NCBI GenBank assembly: GCA_020048795.1
Contig: JAIFMA010000050.1
Location: 1 to 14,748 of the forward strand
Direction: 5' to 3'
DNA: 14,748 nucleotides
From: Rhodoferax sp.
Lineage (GTDB): Bacteria > Pseudomonadota > Gammaproteobacteria > Burkholderiales > Burkholderiaceae_C
Position numbers and translations under genes: made by a program. Positions 5,778-12,661 of the stretch are shown here, one piece after another. The notes under the pieces were generated by a model, which was not told the origin of the DNA, made no database searches, and saw only the letters and a program-made list of their open reading frames with translations. Each line of letters starts with the position of its first letter. The first letter of the stretch is position 1.

Positions 5778-8326
5778 AAACAGCCGTTATTTTCCGTTCC
5801 TGAGTGTTGCCGTTCTGAGCGGGCAGCAGCAAACGCTTCAAACTCGGCCGCAGAAACGGGTCTTGAAAACAGGTAACCCTGTGCGTAATCACATCCCAGA
5901 GCCACCAGCAGGTCGCGCTGCAGTTCCGTCTCGACACCTTCAGCGATCACCTTCATGCCCAGCGCGTGTGCCATGGCAATGATGGCCCGGCATAACACCA
6001 GATCGGTGGACCCCGAACGCAGTTGCCGAACAAAAGACTGGTCGATCTTGATGTAATCGATGTCGAATTTTTGCAGGTATGACAGCGACGAGTAGCCGGT
6101 ACCAAAGTCGTCGAGTGACACCTGAATGCCGTCGCAACCCAGGCTCAGCAGTTGTCCGAACACCTGGTCGCTGGTCGACAGCAGCAAGCCTTCGGTGATT
6201 TCCACGGCAATGCTGCTGCCGTCAAGCCCCAGGGACTTGAGCTGGGATATCCATGGCGTGTGCTCAGGGTTGGGGTTTTCAAACTGCACTGGCGACTTGT
6301 TGACGCTGATCTGAAAGTCCGGATGCAGCAGGCTGCGCCAGGCGCGCACTTGGTGGGCAGCTTGCTGAAACACCCACTCACCCATGCCGACGATCTGACC
6401 ACTGGACTCGGCCACCGGGATAAATTCAGCCGGGCTGACCAGACCGAGCCTGGGGTGCTGCCAGCGCACCAGCACCTCTGCCTTGTAAATGACACCGGTT
6501 GCCAACGCCACGATCGGCTGGTAAACCACCCGGAACTGATGCTCGGCCAGGGCAACGCGCAAATCCTGGGTCAGTTGTGCCCGCCATTGGGCGGCCTCTT
6601 GCAGTGCCGGCGTGAAAAAACTGAAGCGGTTGCGTCCGGCATTTTTGGCGACATACAGCGCCTGGTCGGCGTTTTTCAGCAAATCCTCGATTTCTTCGGC
6701 ATCCGCCGGGTAGATCGTGACACCGATGCTGGCAGAGATGAACACCTGTTCCAGCCCTAGCGTGAACACGGTACCCAGCACCTGGAGCAGCTTTTGCAGC
6801 ACGGCTTCCAGATCTGCCACTTGTTGCAGCTCCGTCAGGATCACCATGAACTCATCACCCCCCATGCGGGCCACGGTGTCAACCTCGCGCACATGGTGCT
6901 CAATGCGTTGCGCGGCCTCGGTCAGCAGCACATCGCCCCAGTCGTGCCCGAGTGTGTCGTTGACCTCCTTGAAATGGTCCAGATCAATGAACAGCAGGGC
7001 CAACTGCCACCCGTCGCGGCGGCATTTTTTCAGCTCCTGCGCCAGACGATCGCGCATCAGGCGGCGGTTGGGCAAACCGGTCAGCAAGTCATAGTGGGCT
7101 TGCCGCCATATCGTTGCCTCAGAGGCCTTGCGCTTGCTGATGTCGGTGTGGGTGCCGATCATGCGCAGCGGCTTGCCCTGCGCATCACGGCTGATCACCA
7201 TGCCCCGGGTCATGATCCATTTCCAGGAGCCATCCTTGCAACGCACCCGGTGCTCGTTGACATAAGTGGGTGTCAGACCGTCAAAATGCGCCTGCCGGTT
7301 GCGGTTGAGCTCGGCCAGATCCTGCGGATGGGTGCGCTCATCGAGTTCACGGGCGTTGTTGCTGATGTCGGATTCCTCCAGACCATACATTTGAAGCAGG
7401 CTTCTGGAGAAAAACTCTTCGCCGGTGGGAATAAACCAGTCCCAGACCCCATCGCCAGTGCTCTCAAGGGCCAGTTTCCAGCGTTCCTCGTGCTCCTGTA
7501 GCGCGGCTTTGGCCTTGACATAGTCGGTGATGTCGGCAAAGGTTCGCACCATGCCGCCGTCGGCCAGCAACTGCGTCTTGACTTCGAGGGTCCGGCCGGA
7601 CGGTGTTTCGCGCAGGTAGTCCAGCGGCGGCTCGCCAATGCCGTTGGTCACGATAAAGGCGCGCGCATTGCTGCCCACCAGTTGGGCACCTGGGCCGAAG
7701 TCGCCGCGCTCATTCTGAATTTGGCTGACTGCTGACAACTTGGGCCGGCTGGCCAGCAACTCGGGCGGCAGATCCAGCAGCTCGCACACCCGCGGGTTGA
7801 AACCGATGATGCGTCGCTCGGCATCAAACACCAGAATGCCCTGGCTGATGTGCGTCAGGGTGGTTTGCAGCAGGCTGGTTTTTTCCTGCAAACTGGCGTT
7901 GAGCTCGATCAGCACCTGCTCGGCCTGTTTGCGCTCTGAGATGTCGGTATGCGTCCCGATCATGCGGGTCGGCCGGCCTTGGGGGTCACGGCTCACAATC
8001 ATGCCGTTGGCCAAAATCCATTTCCAACTGTCGTCCTGGCAGCGCAGGCGCAACTCGATGGCATAGCTGGGTGATCGACCTTCCAGGTAGGCGGCCATGG
8101 CGACATGAAACCGGGCCACATCGTCAGGATGCACCCGGGACAAAAACTCTTCGTAGCCCTTGTTGAGTTCACCCGCGCCATAACCGATCAGTTCTTCCCA
8201 GCGTGGCGAATGGGTCTGGGCGCCGGTCAGCAGGTCCCAGTCCCAGATACCGGCGCCAGAACCTTCCAGAGCGAGTTTCCAGGGGTTTTCAGTCTGGTCA
8301 AAGGAGGGCGATGGCACGGCGTTCAC
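5774..8326 (-). CDS. PAS-PAS-PAS-GGDEF-EAL cyclic-di-GMP signalling protein
   Basis: An 850-residue cytoplasmic protein with no membrane segment, for turnover of cyclic-di-GMP. PAS 1 (about 15-133) and PAS 3 (about 282-400) are close copies, both ending R-M-I-G-T-H-T-D-I-S. PAS 2 (about 150-270) is of the PAS_7 type. A GGDEF domain (about 405-570) has G-G-D-E-F at 489-493 and the R-x-x-D inhibitory site at 480-483, so it looks like an active, product-inhibited diguanylate cyclase. An EAL domain (about 585-835) has E-V-L at 617-619 in place of EAL, with Glu709, D-D-F-G (739-742), K-I-D (760-762) and E-G-V-E (796-799). The metal and catalytic residues are all present, so phosphodiesterase activity is likely. 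The PAS signals (redox, oxygen or small ligand) are unknown. The start is GTG at 8326 with no clear ribosome site; an in-frame GTG three codons later is also possible. It ends 80 bases before the caspase cluster and is probably a separate transcript. Confidence 0.93.
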   Translation of the reverse strand: MNAVPSPSFDQTENPWKLALEGSGAGIWDWDLLTGAQTHSPRWEELIGYGAGELNKGYEEFLSRVHPDDVARFHVAMAAYLEGRSPSYAIELRLRCQDDSWKWILANGMIVSRDPQGRPTRMIGTHTDISERKQAEQVLIELNASLQEKTSLLQTTLTHISQGILVFDAERRIIGFNPRVCELLDLPPELLASRPKLSAVSQIQNERGDFGPGAQLVGSNARAFIVTNGIGEPPLDYLRETPSGRTLEVKTQLLADGGMVRTFADITDYVKAKAALQEHEERWKLALESTGDGVWDWFIPTGEEFFSRSLLQMYGLEESDISNNARELDERTHPQDLAELNRNRQAHFDGLTPTYVNEHRVRCKDGSWKWIMTRGMVISRDAQGKPLRMIGTHTDISKRKASEATIWRQAHYDLLTGLPNRRLMRDRLAQELKKCRRDGWQLALLFIDLDHFKEVNDTLGHDWGDVLLTEAAQRIEHHVREVDTVARMGGDEFMVILTELQQVADLEAVLQKLLQVLGTVFTLGLEQVFISASIGVTIYPADAEEIEDLLKNADQALYVAKNAGRNRFSFFTPALQEAAQWRAQLTQDLRVALAEHQFRVVYQPIVALATGVIYKAEVLVRWQHPRLGLVSPAEFIPVAESSGQIVGMGEWVFQQAAHQVRAWRSLLHPDFQISVNKSPVQFENPNPEHTPWISQLKSLGLDGSSIAVEITEGLLLSTSDQVFGQLLSLGCDGIQVSLDDFGTGYSSLSYLQKFDIDYIKIDQSFVRQLRSGSTDLVLCRAIIAMAHALGMKVIAEGVETELQRDLLVALGCDYAQGYLFSRPVSAAEFEAFAAARSERQHSGTENNGCF

Positions 8327-8393
8327 GACAGGGCAGGGTAGGAGGGTCCGATGGGCTCAAGCATATCCAATCCAGTATCCCACGGCCATCGGG

Positions 8394-9824
8394 TCAACTG
8401 GCGCATGGCAGCAACAATTGCACCCGCAGACCTTGCGGCACGCCAGCCAGCACCGTCGCGGTGCCGCCGTGGCGTTGCATGATCTCGTTGACAATCGCCA
8501 GCCCCAGACCACACCCCCCCGGCACATCGCTGGCGCGCCAGAACCGCTCAAACACATGGGGCAGATCGCCCGGTGACAAACCTTTGCCATTGTCCTGAAC
8601 CTCCACCAGCACCTGCAACGCCTGCGCCTGTACCCGCAGCGTCACCTCGCTGCCGGCACCGGCGTAGGTCAGGGCGTTGTCGATCAGGTTGCTCAGGGCT
8701 TCGCGCAGCAGCAGCGACTCGCCCATCACCAGCAGGTGTTCGGCACCCTCAAACCCCAGGTCGATGTGTGCCTTGAGGGCCCGAGGTGTCCATTGGCGCG
8801 CCACATCGCGCGCCAGCGCCGCCATGTCAAGAGGCTGCAGTTTGACTTCGACCTCGTTGCGTGCCAGCGACAGCAGTTGGTGCACCAGGTGGGCGCTGCG
8901 CTGGGCCCCGGACAGCACCTTGCTCAGGCGCTCGCGCAGGGCCACCGGGTCGGTTTCGGTCAGGGCCAGTTCAGTCTGACTGATCAGACCCGCCAGCGGC
9001 GTGCGCAACTGGTGTGCGGCATCGTTCAGGAAGCGTTTTTCCTGTCCCAGACTGCGCCGCACCGCCGACAGCAAGCGGTTGACCGCAGTGGCCAGCGCAT
9101 GCACCTCCTGGGGTGCCTGTGTCAACTCGATGGGTGACAGGGCGGACAGTGCTGGCTCGCTGCGGTGACCGAGCTGCGCCTGTAGCCGGGTCAGCGGCTG
9201 CAGGCCACGAGAGATGCCGCCATAGACCAGCACACTCAAGGCGGTACCCAGCAGCAACAGGGGTGCCAGCATGTCGGCAATCAGCTCGGCGGTCAGGCGT
9301 TGCTGCACCGCCAGGCTCTTGGCCACCTGCACCCGCATGCGTTGCGGCGACTGGTCATCGCCGTAGTCCACCTCCAGCAGCGCCACCCGCATCGCCCGGC
9401 CATCGATCTGGGTGTTGTACAGCATGGTCTCGTGGGTCAACAGCGGTGCCGTGTCGGTTGGTTCGGGCAACTTGCCGTTGCCCAGTAGAAAACGACCCGG
9501 GGGCGAAGACACCATGTAGCTGACCCGGTCTTGCGGGTCCTGTTCAATAATGTCCTGGGCGGCCCGTGGAAAGTCGATCAGCAGCCCGGAGCCGACCGGC
9601 TTGACCTGACGCGCCAGCGACCGCACCGATTGGGTCAGTGACTGGTCAATGGCCTTTTCGGCATAGTTCAAGGCCACCCGATAGGCCAGCGCACCGCCCA
9701 CCAGAAACAACACCAACTGAGGCACCAGCAGCCACAACAGCAATTGGCGCTTGAGTGACAGCCCTTGCCCGCGCAGCATCGGGCCGTTCGACAGCGGCGG
9801 TGGGGTGAAAGCTGCGTCAGGCAT
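8394..9824 (-). CDS. Sensor histidine kinase of the TctE/QseC type
   Basis: A 476-residue inner-membrane sensor kinase partnering the response regulator just upstream. There are two membrane segments, about 28-48 and 185-202. The periplasmic domain between them (about 60-120 best conserved) resembles the 2CSK_N sensor domain of TctE/QseC-like kinases. The phosphorylated His271 lies in A-A-H-Q-L-R-T-P-L. The ATP-binding part has the N box (Asn379 and Asn383), D-N-G-K-G (411-415) and G-L-G-L-A (439-443). All catalytic motifs look intact. The start is ATG at 9824, 11 bases after the regulator's stop; its ribosome site is weak, and Met16 is an alternative. The TctE relatives sense tricarboxylates and QseC relatives sense other cues. 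No transporter is adjacent, so the signal cannot be named. Confidence 0.92.
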   Translation of the reverse strand: MPDAAFTPPPLSNGPMLRGQGLSLKRQLLLWLLVPQLVLFLVGGALAYRVALNYAEKAIDQSLTQSVRSLARQVKPVGSGLLIDFPRAAQDIIEQDPQDRVSYMVSSPPGRFLLGNGKLPEPTDTAPLLTHETMLYNTQIDGRAMRVALLEVDYGDDQSPQRMRVQVAKSLAVQQRLTAELIADMLAPLLLLGTALSVLVYGGISRGLQPLTRLQAQLGHRSEPALSALSPIELTQAPQEVHALATAVNRLLSAVRRSLGQEKRFLNDAAHQLRTPLAGLISQTELALTETDPVALRERLSKVLSGAQRSAHLVHQLLSLARNEVEVKLQPLDMAALARDVARQWTPRALKAHIDLGFEGAEHLLVMGESLLLREALSNLIDNALTYAGAGSEVTLRVQAQALQVLVEVQDNGKGLSPGDLPHVFERFWRASDVPGGCGLGLAIVNEIMQRHGGTATVLAGVPQGLRVQLLLPCAS

Positions 9825-9835
9825 CGCCTGCGGGC

Positions 9836-10537
9836 TCAGGCCGCGTTGGTTTCCAGCAGGTAACCCAGGCCGCGCACATTGCGGATATTCAGCCCCGAAT
9901 CGACCAGCTTGCGGCGCAGGCGGTGGATATACACCTCCAGGGCGTTAGAGGCCATCCCAGCGCCATCACCGGGCTCGGACTGCCAGGTTTCCAGCACCTC
10001 TTCGCGGCTGACCACGCGCCCGGCGTGGGTCACCAGCAGTGACAGCAAGGCCCATTCGCGCTGCGTCAGTTCCAGTGCCTCGTCGCCCAGCCAGGCTTGC
10101 GGCAATGTGGCATCCACCCGCAGTCGCCGCGTGGCATTGCTGGCCACTTCCAGCGTGCCACCAAAAGCCGGCAGCCGTGCACGGCGCAGCATGGCACCCA
10201 GGCGGGCCTGTAATTCGGCCATGTTGAAGGGCTTGGTCAGATAGTCATCGGCTCCGGCGTTGAGACCTTGCACCCGGTCGTCGACACCGTCGCGCGCAGT
10301 CAGGATCAGCACCGGCAAGGCGGGCAGGCGCTGGCGAATCCAGTGCAGCATCTCCATGCCGCTGATTTTGGGCAGGCCCAGATCCAGCACCACACCGTCA
10401 AAACGCTGGCTCTCCAGCAGAGATTGCGCGGCTTCGCCATCAGCGGCTGCCGTCACCTTGTGGCCGACCTGTAGCAGTTGGGCAGCAAGCCCGTCGCGCA
10501 ACAGTTCGTCGTCTTCAATAATGAGCAAACTTGACAT
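9836..10537 (-). CDS. OmpR-family response regulator (TctD/QseB-like)
   Basis: A 233-residue DNA-binding response regulator. The receiver domain (1-118) has the acidic pair Asp9/Asp10, the phospho-acceptor Asp52 in V-V-L-D-L-G-L-P, Thr80 and Lys102 in T-K-P-F. The winged-helix domain (about 125-230) has E-L-T-Q-R-E-W-A-L-L and ends V-R-G-L-G-Y-L-L, typical of OmpR/PhoB proteins. It is followed after 11 bases by its cognate kinase, so the pair is co-transcribed. It also sits only 40 bases after cca on the same strand, so read-through from the GST-cca pair is possible. The gap upstream (10538-10577) shows no strong promoter or ribosome site. Targets are unknown; such regulators often control their own operon. 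Confidence 0.93.
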   Translation of the reverse strand: MSSLLIIEDDELLRDGLAAQLLQVGHKVTAAADGEAAQSLLESQRFDGVVLDLGLPKISGMEMLHWIRQRLPALPVLILTARDGVDDRVQGLNAGADDYLTKPFNMAELQARLGAMLRRARLPAFGGTLEVASNATRRLRVDATLPQAWLGDEALELTQREWALLSLLVTHAGRVVSREEVLETWQSEPGDGAGMASNALEVYIHRLRRKLVDSGLNIRNVRGLGYLLETNAA

Positions 10538-10577
10538 GGCCGCAGCATACCCCAGCGCATCTGCCCCTTAGGGCCCA

Positions 10578-11867
10578 TTACCCCAACCCCTGCTTGACCG
10601 CGTCAACCCTGGCCTGGTGGATTAATTCACCTAATTTTTGGCCTGTAGCGCCCGTCGTGATTGCGCTGGCAGCTATGGTTTTTGTATCGACCCGTTGCAT
10701 GATGGCCAGCACGGCCAGCAGTTGCTGGCGTTGCGGGTAGGTGTGCTCTGAAAAGCCCAGCCGGCCCCGCACATCACATTCACAGGCCAGCAGCAGCGCG
10801 TCAAAGCGCTGTGGCTTGCGCAGCGCATCGCAGCGCTCGAGCAGGCGCACCAGCGCCGTCGCACTGAAGTCGCCGCAGCGGTGGATGTTGCTGTGCTCAC
10901 GCGCCACCACATCGGCTAGTTCGCGGCACTCGGTGGGGACGCGCAGGCGTTGGCAGGCCCCCTTGAGCAGTTTGGCACCGCGTTCCTCATGCCCGATATG
11001 GCGTGGCAGCACGTCAGACGGTGTGTTGCCCTTGCCAAGGTCGTGAAACAGGCAGGCCACGCGCACCGGTAGCGGCACTTGCAGGCGCGCACACATGTCG
11101 AGCACCAGCATCAGGTGCACGCCGGTGTCCACCTCGGGGTGGTAGTCGGCCCGTTGCGGCACGCCCCACAGCCGGTTCACCTCGGGCAGCAATCTGGCCA
11201 GCGCCCCGCAGTCGCGCAACACGTCGAACATGCGCGAAGGCTTGGCCTGCATCAAGCCACGGGCCAGCTCTTGCCAGACCCGCTCGGCCACCAGGTGATC
11301 GACTTCACCACTGTTGACCATGTCACACATCAGCGCCAGGGTTGGCGGGGCCACCGTGAAGTCGGCGAACCGCGCGGCAAACCTGGCCACCCGCAGGATG
11401 CGTACCGGGTCTTCGCGAAACGCCGGGCTGACATGGCGAAACACCCGGTCTGCCAGGTCGCGCAGGCCGCCGTACGGGTCGACCAATGCGCCAGTCGATT
11501 GCCAAGTTTCGGGGTCGGCCGAAACCTCGACATCAAATTGGCCTCTAGCGCTTATGTAGTCTGCGCTGACAGCTATGGCATTGATAGTGATATCGCGCCG
11601 CGCCAGATCCTCTTGCAAGCTAACCTCGGGTGATGCGTGAATGGCAAAACCGTGATAGCCCGGCGCGGTCTTGCGTTCGGTGCGCGCCAGCGCAAATTCG
11701 TCATGGGTTTGCGGGTGCAAAAAAACCGGAAAGTCCTTGCCGACCGGTACAAAGCCATGGCGGGTGAGCGCCTCGGGGGTGGCCCCCACCACGACCCAGT
11801 CGCGATCCTTGACGGGCAGGCCCAGCAGCGCATCACGCACCGCACCGCCAACCAGGTAGATCTGCAT
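10578..11867 (-). CDS. cca: Multifunctional CCA-adding tRNA nucleotidyltransferase
   Basis: A 429-residue enzyme that builds or repairs the 3' CCA end of tRNAs in the cytoplasm, from CTP and ATP. The N-terminal nucleotidyltransferase core has G-G-A-V-R-D (7-12), metal-binding Asp21 and Asp23 in D-R-D-W, the R-R-D motif at 90-92, and R-I-L-R-V-A-R-F-A-A-R near 156. The C-terminal HD phosphohydrolase domain has H-D-L-G-K-G (275-280), with His251 and His290/293 nearby. That makes it the longer bacterial class II form, which also carries phosphatase activity. Residues about 98-125 and 398-411 are odd. Each contains a translated copy of the same palindromic DNA repeat (I-A-V-S-A...A-R-G-Q and I-A-A-S-A...A-T-G-Q). 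The first lengthens the loop between T-I-N-A-I-A and D-P-Y-G-G by about 25 residues compared with usual Cca. The ATG overlaps the preceding gene's stop by one base, so the two genes are translationally coupled. Confidence 0.95.
   Translation of the reverse strand: MQIYLVGGAVRDALLGLPVKDRDWVVVGATPEALTRHGFVPVGKDFPVFLHPQTHDEFALARTERKTAPGYHGFAIHASPEVSLQEDLARRDITINAIAVSADYISARGQFDVEVSADPETWQSTGALVDPYGGLRDLADRVFRHVSPAFREDPVRILRVARFAARFADFTVAPPTLALMCDMVNSGEVDHLVAERVWQELARGLMQAKPSRMFDVLRDCGALARLLPEVNRLWGVPQRADYHPEVDTGVHLMLVLDMCARLQVPLPVRVACLFHDLGKGNTPSDVLPRHIGHEERGAKLLKGACQRLRVPTECRELADVVAREHSNIHRCGDFSATALVRLLERCDALRKPQRFDALLLACECDVRGRLGFSEHTYPQRQQLLAVLAIMQRVDTKTIAASAITTGATGQKLGELIHQARVDAVKQGLG
10631..10686. 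repeat. Palindromic repeat copy B, inside cca (C-terminal codons)
   Basis: Arms AGCGC (10647-10651) and GCGCT (10663-10667) flank an 11-base loop. The outer sequence is GGCCTGT before and GGCAGCTATGG after. Outside the loop, 25 of 27 bases match copy A (11534-11587), in the same orientation. It is translated without interruption as part of cca. It resembles the short dispersed palindromic repeats of Comamonadaceae genomes (recollection, not a search). Confidence 0.65.
11534..11587. repeat. Palindromic repeat copy A, inside cca (after the nucleotidyltransferase core)
   Basis: Arms AGCGC (11547-11551) and GCGCT (11563-11567) flank an 11-base loop that differs from copy B. The flanks (GGCCTCT, then GACAGCTATGG) are nearly identical to copy B. 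The two lie exactly 900 bases apart, so both are read in the same frame. This copy coincides with an extra loop in the Cca protein not expected from the family. Confidence 0.7.
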
Positions 11868-12556
11868 CAGGCTTGCGCTTGTAGCCGGTACGGCTCTTCA
11901 AAGTCGAGAAAGTCCTTTTCGGCGCAGGCGCCGTCAATCCAGGCTTTGACGCCTGGCAGGGCACACACGCTTGCCACATAAGCCTGCACGTCGGCTGGCA
12001 AGGGCAGTGCGTAGGTTTCCAGCCGGGTGCACACCGGGGCGTAATAGGCGTCGGTGATGCTGAAGTTGCCAAACAGCATCGGGCCACCTGTGGCCCGCAA
12101 CTGCGCCTGCCACATGCTGACCAGGCGCGCCACATCGGCGCGCACGCCAGGTTGGTCGCGCCAGATCAGTGCTCCGGTATCGGGCAGGCTGGCCTCAATG
12201 TTCATCGGGCAGGCACTGCGCAGGGCGTTGAAGCCGCTGTGCATTTCGGCACACAGGCTGCGGGCGCGGGCGCGGGCCGCCTTGTCAGTCGGCCAAAGCT
12301 GCTTTTCAGGAAACTGCTCGGCCAGGTATTCGACAATCGCCAGCGTGTCCCACACCACCTGTTCGCCATCAACCAGCACCGGCACCTTGGCCACCGGGTT
12401 GATTTTGCCGATGGTGGTTTTGAATTGCGAGCCCGGGGTGAAGGCATCAAAACGCAGCATGATTTCTTCAAATGCGATGCCGGCCTGTTTCAGCAGCACC
12501 CAGGGGCGCATCGACCAGGACGAGTAGTTTTTGTTACCAATATAAAGTTTGAGCAT
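11867..12556 (-). CDS. Glutathione S-transferase family protein
   Basis: A 229-residue cytoplasmic protein of the glutathione S-transferase fold. The N-terminal thioredoxin-like domain (1-82) has N-Y-S-S-W-S-M-R-P-W (10-19), where a Ser is the likely glutathione-activating residue. The cis-proline is Pro59 in K-V-P-V-L-V, and D-T-L-A-I (70-74) binds the glutathione glutamyl group. The C-terminal helical domain (about 90-220) includes F-S-I-T-D-A-Y-Y-A-P, the usual N-capping box region. The length is normal. It probably conjugates or reduces an electrophile or peroxide with glutathione, but the substrate cannot be told. It overlaps the start of cca by one base (TGATG), so the two share a transcript. 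No good ribosome site precedes the ATG. Confidence 0.9.
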   Translation of the reverse strand: MLKLYIGNKNYSSWSMRPWVLLKQAGIAFEEIMLRFDAFTPGSQFKTTIGKINPVAKVPVLVDGEQVVWDTLAIVEYLAEQFPEKQLWPTDKAARARARSLCAEMHSGFNALRSACPMNIEASLPDTGALIWRDQPGVRADVARLVSMWQAQLRATGGPMLFGNFSITDAYYAPVCTRLETYALPLPADVQAYVASVCALPGVKAWIDGACAEKDFLDFEEPYRLQAQA

Positions 12557-12596
12557 GGCAGTGGTGAGCAGTCAGATGGGTTAGCTAAACGAGCGG

Positions 12597-12612
12597 ATTG
12601 CAACGACGCAAT
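12597..12612. repeat. Short inverted repeat in the GST-transglycosylase gap
   Basis: The plus strand reads ATTGC-AACGAC-GCAAT, a 5-base stem with a 6-base loop. The gap 12557-12661 separates two same-strand genes, so it must hold the end of the transglycosylase transcript and/or the GST promoter. No T-tract follows the stem, so it is not a convincing intrinsic terminator. It could be an operator. Confidence 0.25.
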
Positions 12613-12661
12613 GCGCCCGTCAGAGCCGCCAGAAATGGGATATTTGTGATTTCCGCATCCC

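Noticed and set aside
8327..8393. TTGACC in the gap before the GGDEF-EAL gene as a sigma-70 promoter
   Set aside because: The hexamer at the expected -10 distance (TGGATT) is poor, so it was not listed as a feature.
10562..10576. GCCCCTTAGGGCCC as terminator between cca and the response regulator
   Set aside because: The stem is only four to five bases and no T-run follows, so it is not a credible intrinsic terminator.
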